Under the pieces are notes generated by a model. That model worked only from the letters and a program-made list of their open reading frames with translations. It did not search any database and was not told the DNA's origin. A program made the position numbers and the translations under genes. This document shows, in pieces, positions 45,854 through 56,840 of a stretch of DNA of 64,000 bases (its first letter is position 1; each line of letters opens with the position of its first letter). The DNA lies in assembly GCF_006874475.1 (NCBI RefSeq), contig NZ_VIRM01000052.1:1-64000 (forward strand), given 5' to 3'. Origin of the DNA: Microbispora hainanensis (GTDB taxonomy: Bacteria; Actinomycetota; Actinomycetes; Streptosporangiales; Streptosporangiaceae).

Positions 45854-46948
45854 TCAGTACTGCGAGACGTAGGTCACGAACGACGGCTGGTCGACCCGGG
45901 TCGTGCCCTTGTAGCAGACCACGTCACGCACGTAGACATTGGACCCGTAGGTCGTCCACAGCGTGAGCAGGTTGCAGTACTCCGGCCCGGGACCGTACGC
46001 CGTGACCTGCACGTTGTTGGGCGTCACCCCGACCTTGGGGAAGGACACCAGGCGCATGCCGCCCCCGGCCGTCTGCACCGTGTTGATCCCGCCCTGGGAG
46101 TTGTAGTTGATCCCCGCGGGGCCCGGCGCGTACGGCCCGGGGTTGGCCGGGACGTTGTCGAAGGTGTAGGCGAACAGCTTCGGCGGCGCGTACGCGCCGG
46201 TGATCGCCCGCTCACGCTGGTAGGTGAGGGTCCAGCCGGTGTCGTACGGCTTGTCGGCCACGTCGTGGCACAGCACCTGGATCTTCTGCCCAGACGGCGC
46301 CCAGCTCCACGCGCCCACCTTGCAACGGGCCGGCTTGCTGGAGTCGACCGCGGTGACCTGGATGTTCCCCGCCTGTGCGGCGGAGCCGAGCCCGGGCAGC
46401 CAGACCGTCCAGTCGCCGGTCGTGTTGGGGTAGACCGCGTTCACGCCGAGGGAGGAGTTGTAGTCGGAGGCGATGGAGGTGCCGTCCCAGAAGACGTAGC
46501 CGAACGCCTGCGCGGCCGAGAACAGCGCACCGCTGCTGCTCGCGAAGACGATGGAGAACAGCGCCTTGGCCGGGCCTCCGCCGAACCGGTAGCACCGCAC
46601 CGCGACGATCTCGTCGGAGCCGGACTGGCCCCACTTCTCGATCTGGCACCACTCGGCCGACTGCGAGATCGCGGTCACGTGCGCGATCCCGCCCTTGGGG
46701 ATCCCGATCTTGGGGAACCGCACGAAGTATTCGCCGGGGACGCCGGGCGTGACGCTGACCGTCGGCCCGGGCCCCCAGCTGCCCGCCTGGTAGGCCAGGT
46801 TCGGCACGCCGGAGCTGGTGTCGACGTAGGCGAACCCCCACACGTCGGGAACCGCCGCGTTGGCGGCCCCCGCCCCGGCGACGGCGCCGCCGGCGACCAT
46901 CGCACACAGTAGTAGTAATCGGGTGAACACGGAGTGTAACAGGCGCAT
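45854..46948 (-). CDS. Secreted protein of three related ~105-residue repeats
   Basis: A 364-residue secreted protein of unknown function. A signal peptide (about 1-31, ending GAANAA) is followed by three similar blocks, each starting with an aromatic strand (WGFAYVDTSS, FGYVFWDGTS, LFAYTFDNVP). Each goes on to a loop with VxFPKxG or its equivalent, then two Cys about 15-25 residues apart (WCQIEKW / VRCYRF; RCKVGAW / VLCHDV; YCNLLTLW / VVCYKG). The Cys pairs probably form one disulphide per repeat. ATG 46948 is preceded by GGAGG. No catalytic motif is seen; a carbohydrate- or wall-binding role is a guess. Confidence 0.82.
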   Translation of the reverse strand: MRLLHSVFTRLLLLCAMVAGGAVAGAGAANAAVPDVWGFAYVDTSSGVPNLAYQAGSWGPGPTVSVTPGVPGEYFVRFPKIGIPKGGIAHVTAISQSAEWCQIEKWGQSGSDEIVAVRCYRFGGGPAKALFSIVFASSSGALFSAAQAFGYVFWDGTSIASDYNSSLGVNAVYPNTTGDWTVWLPGLGSAAQAGNIQVTAVDSSKPARCKVGAWSWAPSGQKIQVLCHDVADKPYDTGWTLTYQRERAITGAYAPPKLFAYTFDNVPANPGPYAPGPAGINYNSQGGINTVQTAGGGMRLVSFPKVGVTPNNVQVTAYGPGPEYCNLLTLWTTYGSNVYVRDVVCYKGTTRVDQPSFVTYVSQY

Positions 46949-47245
46949 GCCGTCCTCCATCGCGGTGATGCCCAGTGGGCGTACGAGATGTCGACGCCGG
47001 TTTGCCGGCGAGTGGTGCCCGTTCGTGGAGCCGTGGAACGTTCTAGCGAGGCGCGGGGATCACCAGCGGCCTCCCGCCCTGTGATAACCCGGGGGCCGAT
47101 CGTTGAGAAGACCCAAAGGCCCATACGCCGCACATCACGCATTTAGGCGTGAAACATTCATCGTTCGACGTGAGCCGAAGGATCACGGCCCTAGCCTGCC
47201 GGGGAGGCGACGACCACCACCGAAGGGGGGAAGGGGGCGGCCTCC
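46949..47245. other. Divergent intergenic region before the P450/PEP-mutase pair
   Basis: About 300 bases between divergent genes. No ORF or strong inverted repeat was recognised, apart from a purine-rich GAAGGGGGGAAGGGGG (47221-47236) close to the P450 start that can serve as ribosome binding site. Confidence 0.4.
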
Positions 47246-48376
47246 ATGCGCCCCCGGCCACCGATGACAGCAGATCCGCCCGCCACGCCGGAACGGCGGC
47301 TCACCCGGCACGCGGACGTGCGCGCCGTGCTCGCCGATCCCCGCTTCCTCGTCCCCGCCGCCCCCGCCGCGCAACCGGGATCGGGGATGGCGTGGCTGCG
47401 GGGAGCGGTCAGCAGGTTCAGCAACGGGGCCGAGCACGCCGGCCGCCGCGCGCGTGTGGCGGGGCTGATCGACGCCCTCGATCCCGTACGGCTGCGCCGA
47501 GAGGCCCGCGAGCGGGCCGGGGCCGAACTGGCGGGCGCCGCCCGTGTGGACGTGATGGCCAGGATCGCCCGCCGTGTCCCGGTCGGCGTCCTCGCCACCG
47601 CGCTCGGCGTCCCGGAGGAGCGGCGGGAGGAGGTGGCCGCAGCGGTGACGGCCATGGCCGCCGCCTACCACCTCCCGCCCGCGCCCGGGGCCGCGTCGCC
47701 CGGGGCTGCGTCTCCTGAGGACGCGGCGGTGGCCGTGCTGGCCGACGTGCTGGGCGACGCGCTGGGCGAGGGGCTGGGCGAGGGGCGGGCGCCCGATCCC
47801 GGCCTGCTGGCCGCGGTGGCGGGGGCGCTGGTCCAGGCGTGCGACGCCACCGCGGGCCTGGTGGGCAACACCCTCGCCGTCGTGACCCGCCTGCCCGCCG
47901 CCCTGTCCGTACGCTGGCCGGTCGAGGCGCTGCTCGCCGAGACCCTGCGATGGGACCCGCCCGTACGGCTCACGCGCCGGGTGGCGGCCGAGGACGCCAC
48001 GGCCGGAGGAGTTTCGGTGCCCGCGGGAGCCGTCGTCGTGCTGGACCTGGCGGCGGCCAACCGGGACCCCGAGGTCTTCCCCGACCCGCACCGTTTCGAC
48101 CCCGCGCGTTTCGACCGTTTCGATGCGGATGGTCGGGGCTGCGGCGGGGGCGGCGGCGGGAGCCGCGGCGGGAGCGGCGGGCACCTGGGTTTCGGCAGCG
48201 GGATCCGGCCCTGCCCGGGGGAGGGGGCCGCGCTCGCCCTGGCGGCGGGCGTCCTCGAGGCCGCTCTCGCGCACCGCCTCGCCGACCCCGAGATCCCCTA
48301 CGAGCCGTCACCGAACCTGCGCGTGCCCGCCTGCCTCCACCTGGAGGGCGCCGACACCACGAAAGGACCTCGATGA
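47246..48376 (+). CDS. Cytochrome P450
   Basis: A 376-residue haem monooxygenase, shorter than the usual ~400. ETLRWDPPVRLTRR carries the ExxR pair. The haem-binding block is FGSGIRPCPGE, with axial Cys near 325. The I-helix has ACDATAGLVGN, which lacks the common acid-Thr pair in its normal place. A glycine-rich GGGGGGSRGGSGG insert precedes the haem loop, and PGAAS is tandemly duplicated. These expansions suggest relaxed constraint. It overlaps the next gene by 4 bases. Confidence 0.85.
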   Translation: MRPRPPMTADPPATPERRLTRHADVRAVLADPRFLVPAAPAAQPGSGMAWLRGAVSRFSNGAEHAGRRARVAGLIDALDPVRLRREARERAGAELAGAARVDVMARIARRVPVGVLATALGVPEERREEVAAAVTAMAAAYHLPPAPGAASPGAASPEDAAVAVLADVLGDALGEGLGEGRAPDPGLLAAVAGALVQACDATAGLVGNTLAVVTRLPAALSVRWPVEALLAETLRWDPPVRLTRRVAAEDATAGGVSVPAGAVVVLDLAAANRDPEVFPDPHRFDPARFDRFDADGRGCGGGGGGSRGGSGGHLGFGSGIRPCPGEGAALALAAGVLEAALAHRLADPEIPYEPSPNLRVPACLHLEGADTTKGPR

Positions 48377-49161
48377 GCACCCACGCCGAGACGTTCCGTG
48401 CGCTTCACCATGCGAAGCACCCGCTGGTGCTGCCCAACGCGTGGGATCACGCCTCGGCGGCGGTCCTGGCCGCCGCCGGGTTCGCCGCGGTCGCGACCAC
48501 GAGCCTCGGTGTCGCCGCGGCCGCGGGCAAGCCCGACGCGACCGGCGCCACCGCGGCGGAGACGCTGGCGCTGGCCCGGCGGCTGGCCGGGCTGCCGTGC
48601 CCGGTGTCGGTGGACATCGAGGGCGGCTTCGCGGACACGCCGGAGGGGGTGGCCGAGATCGCCACCGAGCTGGCCGCACTCGGTGTGGCCGGCGTCAACA
48701 TCGAGGACGGCCGGCCGGACGGGACGCTGGCGGACCTCGGCGAGCGGTGCGAGACGATCGCGGCGGTCAAGGCGAAGGCGCCGGGGCTGTTCGTCAACGC
48801 CCGCACCGACACCTACTGGCTGGGGGCCGCAGACCTGGCCACGACCGCCGGCCGGCTGCGGGCCCTCGCCGAGGCCGGAGCCGACGGGGTGTTCGTCCCC
48901 GGGGTGGCCGGCGGCGACGACATCCGGACGCTGGTGGACGCGGTCGATCTGCCGCTGAACGTGCTGTTCCTGCCCGGCCGTCACACCGTCGCGGGTCTGG
49001 CCGCGCTCGGCGTGCGCCGGATCAGCACCGGATCGCTGTTGCTGCGGGCCGCTCTGCACGCGGTGGCCGAGACCGCACGGGCTGTCGCCGCGGGTGAGCC
49101 GATCCCCGCCGGCCTTCCGTCGTACGAGGACGTGCAGGTCCTCACCACGACGGGCACATGA
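48373..49161 (+). CDS. Isocitrate lyase/PEP mutase-family enzyme
   Basis: A 262-residue TIM barrel. LPNAWDHASAAVLAAAGFAA, PVSVDIEGGF and GVNIEDGR give the metal-binding acids. NARTDTYW and LNVLFLPGRH follow. The usual KKCGH loop of lyases is absent, so it belongs to the carboxyvinyl-carboxyphosphonate phosphorylmutase-like branch that cleaves or rearranges oxaloacetate-like substrates. ATG 48373 overlaps the P450 stop (ATGA), indicating a two-gene operon. Confidence 0.88.
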   Translation: MSTHAETFRALHHAKHPLVLPNAWDHASAAVLAAAGFAAVATTSLGVAAAAGKPDATGATAAETLALARRLAGLPCPVSVDIEGGFADTPEGVAEIATELAALGVAGVNIEDGRPDGTLADLGERCETIAAVKAKAPGLFVNARTDTYWLGAADLATTAGRLRALAEAGADGVFVPGVAGGDDIRTLVDAVDLPLNVLFLPGRHTVAGLAALGVRRISTGSLLLRAALHAVAETARAVAAGEPIPAGLPSYEDVQVLTTTGT

Positions 49162-49321
49162 CCCGCCACTTGATCAGTCTTGACGCGCACCTTACCGTCT
49201 ACAGAGACGGGCACACCGAAGAGCGACCGAAATGTGACCTGAGCACCGGAGAAAATGCCAACATAGGAGGCAACCCCGAATAAGGTCTTATGGTGCCCTT
49301 CGCGCTCATGGGGGAGTAGTT

Positions 49322-50524
49322 GTGCTGAGCACTGGAAGTCGTTCGAGGTGGCCGATCGCCGGACTCGCCGTGATGCTGGCCGCTTCTCTGTCGGCATGCT
49401 CCGGTGGATCGAGCACGCCGGGCTCGGCCGGTGGGGACTCCGGCGACGCCGCGCCCGCCATCCCGGCCCCGAAGATCACGATCAGCCCGGCGACGGGCAG
49501 CGCGAAGGTGCGTCCCGACAAGACGGTGGTCGTCACCGCCTCCGACGGCGAGCTGGAGGAGGTCACCGTCCAGGCGGGCGGCACGACGATCGAGGGCGAC
49601 TTCGACTCCACGCGCACCAAGTGGACCTCCAAGGAACCGCTTAAGCCATCCGCCAAATACACCGTGTCGGCCAAGGCCACCGGCCAGGGCGGCCCCGCGA
49701 CCGCGACCAGCCGCTTCACCACGCTCAAGCCCAAGGTCGGGCTGGAGGTCGTGGACGTCACCCCCGGCATCAAGGGGGAGACCGTCGGCGTCGGCATGCC
49801 GATCATGGTCAGGTTCAACGCCCCGGTGCAGGACAAGGCCGCCGTGGAGCAGGCCCTCGAGGTGGACGCGGAGAAGCCGGTCAAGGGCGCCTGGCGGTGG
49901 ATCGACGACAAGTACGTCATCTACCGCACCGCCAAATACTGGCCCGCGCACCAGAAGGTCAAGTTCACCGCGCACCTGACCGGCGTGAAGGCCGGGCCGG
50001 ACACCTACGGCGTCGAGGACCACAGCACGACCATCAAGATCGGCGCGGCCTGGGTCAGCTCGGTCAGCACCAAGACCCACATGATGGTGGTCCGGCGCGA
50101 CGGCAAGGTCGTGCAGACCATGAAGATCAGCGCCGGCATGGCGACCACCCGCGAGTACACCACCACCAGCGGCATCCACCTGACCATGGAACGCGGCAAC
50201 CCGGTCACGATGATCTCCCCCGGCAAGAAGGAGGGCGACCCCGGCTACTACAAGGAGATCGTCAACCACGCGGTGCGCATCTCCAACAGCGGTGAGTACG
50301 TCCACAGCGCGCCCTGGTCCGTGGGCTCGCAGGGCCGGGCCAACGTGAGCCACGGGTGCATCAACGCCAGCCCCTCCCAGGCCAAGTGGTTCTACGACAA
50401 CTTCCACCGGGGCGACGTCGTCAAGATCGTGGGCACCAACCGGATCCTGGAGTGGAACAACGGCTGGGGCTTCTGGCAGATGCCGTTCAGCAAGTGGCAG
50501 CAGGGCAGCGCCCTCGAGTCCTGA
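49322..50524 (+). CDS. Lipoprotein L,D-transpeptidase
   Basis: A 400-residue cell-wall cross-linking enzyme. The lipobox LSAC is at about residue 26. Two immunoglobulin-like domains follow (about 50-145 and 148-250), then the YkuD catalytic domain (about 255-370) with HAVRISNSGEYVHSAPW and the active-site VSHGCINAS. The C-terminal cap ends WNNGWGFWQMPFSKW. GTG 49322 has GGGGGAG just upstream. It makes 3-3 peptide cross-links that resist beta-lactams. The layout matches actinobacterial LdtMt2-like proteins. Confidence 0.94.
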   Translation: MLSTGSRSRWPIAGLAVMLAASLSACSGGSSTPGSAGGDSGDAAPAIPAPKITISPATGSAKVRPDKTVVVTASDGELEEVTVQAGGTTIEGDFDSTRTKWTSKEPLKPSAKYTVSAKATGQGGPATATSRFTTLKPKVGLEVVDVTPGIKGETVGVGMPIMVRFNAPVQDKAAVEQALEVDAEKPVKGAWRWIDDKYVIYRTAKYWPAHQKVKFTAHLTGVKAGPDTYGVEDHSTTIKIGAAWVSSVSTKTHMMVVRRDGKVVQTMKISAGMATTREYTTTSGIHLTMERGNPVTMISPGKKEGDPGYYKEIVNHAVRISNSGEYVHSAPWSVGSQGRANVSHGCINASPSQAKWFYDNFHRGDVVKIVGTNRILEWNNGWGFWQMPFSKWQQGSALES

Positions 50525-50582
50525 TCCCTCGCTCGCATCGAGGAATCCCGAAACACCGGTGGGTGAGCGGTAGCCTGGGCTC

Positions 50583-50915
50583 ATGGCGGAGACCGTGACC
50601 TCGCCGGACCCCGGGCTGGTGGAGGCGTTGCGTGCGCTGTCGAACCCGATGCGGTTGCAGCTGCTGATGTGGCTGCGTGAGCCCGAGCGTCACTTCCCGC
50701 TGGAGGAGGCGATCGCCGACCCGGACGAGGTCGGCGTGTGCGTGAGCCACATCCAGGCCAGGGTGGGCCTCGCGCAGTCGACGGTGTCGGCGTACATGGC
50801 CGAGCTGCAGCGGGCAGGCCTGGTGAAGGCCACACGGGTCGGCAAGTGGACCCACTACAAGCGCGACGAGCAGCGCATCGCCCAGCTCGTCGCGACCCTG
50901 GGGGAGACCCTCTAG
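50583..50915 (+). CDS. ArsR-family winged-helix regulator
   Basis: A 110-residue regulator. VEALRALSNPMRLQLLMWLR and LAQSTVSAYMAELQRAGLV form the winged helix. Two features are unusual: a 20-residue insertion (EAIADPDEVGVCVSHIQARV) before the recognition helix, and a single Cys. The gene ends directly against a truncated oxidoreductase, its likely former target. Confidence 0.87.
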   Translation: MAETVTSPDPGLVEALRALSNPMRLQLLMWLREPERHFPLEEAIADPDEVGVCVSHIQARVGLAQSTVSAYMAELQRAGLVKATRVGKWTHYKRDEQRIAQLVATLGETL

Positions 50916-51483
50916 AAACCACGGCGACGCACGGCGGGACCCTCGCGTTCGCTTCACATCGCCCGCTGCCGCGCACGCCGACGCGCCGCATCCTGGCGGC
51001 GTACGGGCCCAAGATGCTCGAACTGGCGCGTGAGCGCTCCGTCGGCGCCCTCACCTACCACGTCACGGTGGCGCACACCGCACGAGCACGGGAGATTCTC
51101 GGGCCGGACGCGTTCCTGGGCGTCGAGCACGCGGTGCTGTTCGAGTCCGATCCCGCACGGGCCCGCGCGGCCGCGCGCGAGCACCTCCGCCCCTACCTGA
51201 ACACGCCGTACAACATCGCCAAGTTCCGGCGGCTGGGCTACCCGGACGAGGAGATCACGGGCGGCGGCAGCGACCGCCTCGTCGACGACCTGGTGTTCTG
51301 GGGCGACCTCGACACGATCGTGGCCAAGCTCGGCGCCCACCGCGACGCCGGCGCCGACCACGTCGCGATCCAGGTCATCGGCGTCGAGCCGGGGAAATCC
51401 CCGATGCCGCACTGGCGACTGCTCGGCGACTGCTCGGCGACGCGTTGCTGCCCCAGCAGGCCGGCGTCCGGCTCACGGCCTGA
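50916..51483 (+). pseudogene. LLM-class F420-dependent oxidoreductase, N-terminally truncated and frameshifted
   Basis: The frame reads TRRILAAYGPKMLELARERS, then HTARAREILGPDAFLGVEHA and GGGSDRLVDDLVFWGDLDTI, the C-terminal half of a TIGR03620-type F420 oxidoreductase. The first ~120 residues are absent and the sequence starts against the ArsR stop. Near the end an 11-bp tandem duplication (51417-51438) shifts the frame. Removing one copy restores LLGDALLPQQAGVRLTA and a stop at 51481. Confidence 0.78.
51417..51438 (+). repeat. 11-bp tandem duplication causing a frameshift
   Basis: GACTGCTCGGC is present twice in a row (51417-51427, 51428-51438) inside the oxidoreductase remnant. Eleven extra bases shift the reading frame just before the natural end of the protein. 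Confidence 0.85.
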
Positions 51484-51499
51484 GGGGCGGCCGGGGGTC

Positions 51500-51679
51500 C
51501 TACTGCACGCCCCACTTCATGAGAGCGAAGGCACCCACGATCTTCAGCGCCACGAGCGCGATGACCACACAGAACACGATCAGCGCGGGGCGGTGCTCGA
51601 AGTGCTTGCCCTCCTTCAACGGAGGCCGCTTCGCCACGCGCTCGGCGATGCGCTCTTCGATGGGTTTGCGGTGGAACAT
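51500..51679 (-). CDS. Small single-pass membrane protein (59 residues)
   Basis: A short frame reads MFHRKPIEERIAERV, a basic segment AKRPPLKEGKHFEHR, then one helix PALIVFCVVIALVALKIVG and a short exit FALMKWGVQ. GC3 bias and the positive-inside layout support a real gene. It lies between the oxidoreductase remnant and the leader of the monooxygenase gene, on the opposite strand. I do not recognise the family. Confidence 0.6.
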   Translation of the reverse strand: MFHRKPIEERIAERVAKRPPLKEGKHFEHRPALIVFCVVIALVALKIVGAFALMKWGVQ

Positions 51680-51778
51680 GACCGCAGACTACTACCCGTG
51701 CCGCCCGGCCCAGATGCCGATCATCAGGAGCGGCGGGCCGCGATGGCCGGGTCGTGGTCACAGGGCCGGGGAAAAGGG

Positions 51779-54110
<2,332 letters not shown>

Positions 54111-54126
54111 GGTCGCCAGTCAAGGG

Positions 54127-54144
54127 CTTCACGTACGCTTGAAG
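54127..54144. promoter_or_regulatory. Candidate MerR operator
   Basis: CTTCA (54127-54131) and TGAAG (54140-54144) form an inverted repeat with an 8-base spacer in the 37-base gap between the methyltransferase and MerR genes. MerR proteins bind such dyads inside promoters. Short arms make this tentative. Confidence 0.45.
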
Positions 54145-54147
54145 TCA

Positions 54148-54585
54148 ATGGGCGAGCAGTTGACGATCGGCGAGCTGGCGCGCCGCACGGGCGTCGCCAC
54201 CTCCGCGCTGCGCTACTGGGAGGAGCTCGGCCTGCTGCCGCCGCCCGCCCGGGTCTCGGGCCAGCGGCGTTATCCCCCGTCGGCGGCCGGGCTGGTCGGT
54301 GTCATCCTGATGCTGCAGGACGTCGGTTTCACGCTGCGGGAGGCCAAGGCGTTCGTCGCGTCCCGGTCCCCGGACGGCGACGGCCGGCGGGAGCTGTACG
54401 AACGCAAGCTCGCCGAGCTGGACCAACGGATCGCCCGGGCTCAGGTGGCCCGCACCGCCATCGCCCACGGCCTGGCCTGCCCGCACGAGAACATCTTCGA
54501 GTGCCCCAACTTCACCAAGGGGGTCGCGGCGATCCTGGCGGGAGGCTCTCTCGAAGAGGTCCACGAACAGATCCATCCGGACTGA
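54148..54585 (+). CDS. MerR-family regulator (SoxR-like branch)
   Basis: A 145-residue regulator. LTIGELARRTGVATSALRYW and EELGLLPPPARVSGQRRY form the winged helix, and a long dimer helix follows (YERKLAELDQRIARAQVA). The C-terminus has two Cys in LACPHENIFECPNF, not the four-Cys iron-sulphur loop of SoxR, so redox sensing is uncertain. It is divergent from the methyltransferase gene. Confidence 0.88.
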   Translation: MGEQLTIGELARRTGVATSALRYWEELGLLPPPARVSGQRRYPPSAAGLVGVILMLQDVGFTLREAKAFVASRSPDGDGRRELYERKLAELDQRIARAQVARTAIAHGLACPHENIFECPNFTKGVAAILAGGSLEEVHEQIHPD

Positions 54586-54593
54586 CCTGCGGG

Positions 54594-55166
54594 TCAGTCC
54601 CCGACCTGCCCGGTCGGGCTCGGACCGCCGAGTCCGCCGAGCAGTTCGCGCAGCAGGCCGGAGAGCTGCTCTCGGCGTTCGCGTGAGAGATGGCCGACGA
54701 GGCGATCCTCGGCCACGAGCAGGTCGGCGACGACGCGGTCGAGCAGGGCGTGGCCCGCGTCGGTGAGGAAGACCGCGCGCGCGTGGTAGCCCGACCCGGC
54801 GGTGGTCCGCTCGACCAGCCCGGCCCTGACCGCCCGCTCCACACGCTGCGTGATCGCGCCCCGCGTCACCATGCACGCGTCGGCCAGCTCGCCCGGGCTC
54901 ATCCGGTAGGGCGGGCCGGAGCGGCGCAGCGTGGACAGCAGGTCCAGGGTCGCGACGTCCACGCCCAGGTTCGCCAGGAGGCGGCGACGCTCGTCGCCGA
55001 AGACCTTGGCGGCCCACCAGATCCGGGTGATGACCCCGATCGACTCCACCGGGACACCCGGCAGCTCGCGCCGCCAGGCGTCCTGGATGGCGTCGGCGCC
55101 GTCGCGCGGCGGCTCAGCGGGCGGCGGCGCGGCCCGCGACGGTTCGGGCGGCGGCTCACCGGCCAC
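54594..55166 (-). CDS. MarR-family transcriptional regulator
   Basis: A 190-residue regulator, longer than usual due to a proline-rich N-terminus (about 1-30). The winged helix covers MSPGELADACMVTRGAITQR and GYHARAVFLTDAGHALLDR. It overlaps the end of the SDR gene by 11 bases and is co-transcribed with it. The palindrome at 55911 upstream of the SDR gene is the probable operator. Confidence 0.88.
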   Translation of the reverse strand: MAGEPPPEPSRAAPPPAEPPRDGADAIQDAWRRELPGVPVESIGVITRIWWAAKVFGDERRRLLANLGVDVATLDLLSTLRRSGPPYRMSPGELADACMVTRGAITQRVERAVRAGLVERTTAGSGYHARAVFLTDAGHALLDRVVADLLVAEDRLVGHLSRERREQLSGLLRELLGGLGGPSPTGQVGD

Positions 55167-55896
55167 GTTCGGCCCCGCCGTTCACCTGGATGATCTGCGC
55201 GGTGACGTGCCCGCCGCCTGGCGAGGCGAGCCAGTGGACGGTCTCGGCGACATCCTGCGGCGACCCCGCCCGGCCGGTGCAGGTCTGCCCGACCAGCATC
55301 GCGCGGCGTTCGTCGTCCATCGTGCCGCGGAAGAACTCGGTGTCCTCGATGAACCCCGGGGCGACCACGTTCACCGTGATGCCGCGCGGCCCGAGGACGG
55401 AGGCGAGGTCGAACGCGTACGGGTGCAGGGCCGCCTTCATCGGGCCGTACGAGGTGCCGCCCGAGCCGCGGAAGGCCGCGATCGAGCTGATGAACACGAC
55501 TCGCCCGTCCGGGTTCAGCAGATCCCGCAACGCCTCGGTCGGCAGCACCGCCGTCAGCACGTTGGCCCGGAAGTTGCCGGTCCACCGCTCCGCGACGTCA
55601 CCGGGGCCACCGGGGCCACCGGGGCCACCGTGCCTCTCGATGTTGCCGCCCGCGTTGTTGACCAGCACGTCGATCGTGCCGAAGCGCTCGGCCAGGCCCG
55701 CGCGCACGCGCTCGACCTCCGCGGGCTCGCTCAGGTCGGCCGCCAGCGCCGTCGCGCCGATCTCCTTGGCCGTCCTTTCCAGGACGTCGGCGCGGCGACC
55801 AATGATCACCACCCGGTCCCCGTCGGCCGCGAAGCGCGCCGCCACGGCCTTGCCGATGCCGGTGCCGCCGCCGCTGATCACTACCGTGCGCGTCAT
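55156..55896 (-). CDS. Short-chain dehydrogenase/reductase with Gly-Pro insert
   Basis: A 246-residue SDR. The cofactor loop is ISGGGTGIGKAVA near residue 8. NNAGG is followed by a repeat-derived insert GGPGGPGGPG made of 9-bp units, then SSIAAFRGSGGTSYGPMK with the catalytic Ser, Tyr and Lys. The insert lies in a loop near the active site. It is the first gene of an operon with MarR. Confidence 0.9.
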   Translation of the reverse strand: MTRTVVISGGGTGIGKAVAARFAADGDRVVIIGRRADVLERTAKEIGATALAADLSEPAEVERVRAGLAERFGTIDVLVNNAGGNIERHGGPGGPGGPGDVAERWTGNFRANVLTAVLPTEALRDLLNPDGRVVFISSIAAFRGSGGTSYGPMKAALHPYAFDLASVLGPRGITVNVVAPGFIEDTEFFRGTMDDERRAMLVGQTCTGRAGSPQDVAETVHWLASPGGGHVTAQIIQVNGGAERGR

Positions 55897-55910
55897 GCCG
55901 ATCCCTCCGC

Positions 55911-55928
55911 GAGTTTAGACCTAAACTC
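55911..55928. promoter_or_regulatory. MarR operator upstream of the SDR/MarR operon
   Basis: GAGTTTAG (55911-55918), AC, and CTAAACTC (55921-55928) form a perfect 8-2-8 palindrome 14 bases before the SDR start. It is AT-rich in a GC-rich setting. Its position over the promoter/start region fits autorepression by the MarR protein of this operon. Confidence 0.82.
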
Positions 55929-55965
55929 AGCGTAGGGCATCGGCGGGCCCAGCCGTCGCGGCAGC

Positions 55966-56727
55966 TCAGCCGTCCAGCCCGAGCCGTACGGCCCGGGCGA
56001 GGGGGGTGGCGTCGCCGGCGGTCAGCGGCTCGGCCAGGAAGAACGGCATCTGGGACATGAAGCGCGGCCGGGTGCCGCGATGGGGCTGAGCGGCGTGGAC
56101 AAGGTGCGGATGGCACAGGTAGACGTCGCCGGGCAGTCCCGTGGCGAGGGTTTCGGGCCGGTGCGCGGTCGCCTCGTCCAGCACCGGGCCGGAGGCGAAG
56201 AACTCCAGCCCCTGCTCGCCGTACGGTTCCAGGACGCGGACCGTGTCGAGATGGGAGCCGATCCTGATGCGGGTGGGCGCGTCGCCGGGACCGACCTCCG
56301 ACAGCAGCACCAGCACGAGCATCGTGTGGGACGCGAGAACGACCTTCCCCCAGGCGCCGTCCGGTCCGGGGTCGTTCTGGTCGATGTGCCAGCCGGTGTC
56401 CCCGGCGTCATCGGGGTGGGGGAAACGCACCGGCGTGTTGCCGATGGTGCCGCGCGGCACCCACCCGTTCTTGCCCGCGACGAGGTCCAGCGCCTCTGCC
56501 AGTGCCGGGGCGCGCATCGCCTCTCCGAACGGGCCCTGCCCCATCGGGTCGGGGGCGGCCCAGACCACCGGCTTCGTCCAGTCCTCCGGCCGGTCGGGGG
56601 ACAACCCGATCTGCCGCCACAGCAGGTCTCTGATCCGGTCGCCGGTCTCGCGGGGGAACGCCTCCTCGATCTTGAGGAAGCCCTCGGTGACGAAACGGTC
56701 GAGGTCGGCGTCGGTGAAAGCGGCCAT
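55966..56727 (-). CDS. Phytanoyl-CoA dioxygenase-family protein
   Basis: A 253-residue Fe(II)/2-oxoglutarate-dependent oxygenase-like protein. FTDADLDRFVTEGFLKIEEA opens the fold. The iron ligands are H and D in GWHIDQNDPG near 118 and the distal His in DVYLCHPHLVHAAQPHRG near 205. The Arg for 2-oxoglutarate is probably RGTRPRF. ATG 56727 is chosen because upstream in-frame sequence is a tandem repeat. The substrate is unknown. Confidence 0.85.
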   Translation of the reverse strand: MAAFTDADLDRFVTEGFLKIEEAFPRETGDRIRDLLWRQIGLSPDRPEDWTKPVVWAAPDPMGQGPFGEAMRAPALAEALDLVAGKNGWVPRGTIGNTPVRFPHPDDAGDTGWHIDQNDPGPDGAWGKVVLASHTMLVLVLLSEVGPGDAPTRIRIGSHLDTVRVLEPYGEQGLEFFASGPVLDEATAHRPETLATGLPGDVYLCHPHLVHAAQPHRGTRPRFMSQMPFFLAEPLTAGDATPLARAVRLGLDG

Positions 56728-56772
56728 GGCGGGACGGTAGCGAGGCCGGGCGGCCGATGTCGATCGATTAAA

Positions 56773-56814
56773 CCCCTCGGCTTGAACCCCTCGGCTTGAA
56801 CCCCTCGGCTTGAA
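56773..56814. repeat. Three perfect 14-bp tandem repeats
   Basis: CCCCTCGGCTTGAA occurs three times (56773-56786, 56787-56800, 56801-56814), with a degraded fourth copy to 56828, between the dioxygenase start and the HspR-like gene stop. It is another case of the 13-14-bp tandem repeats seen in this window. Confidence 0.85.
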
Positions 56815-56840
56815 GCGCCCGGTTTGAATCCCCTGGCGCC

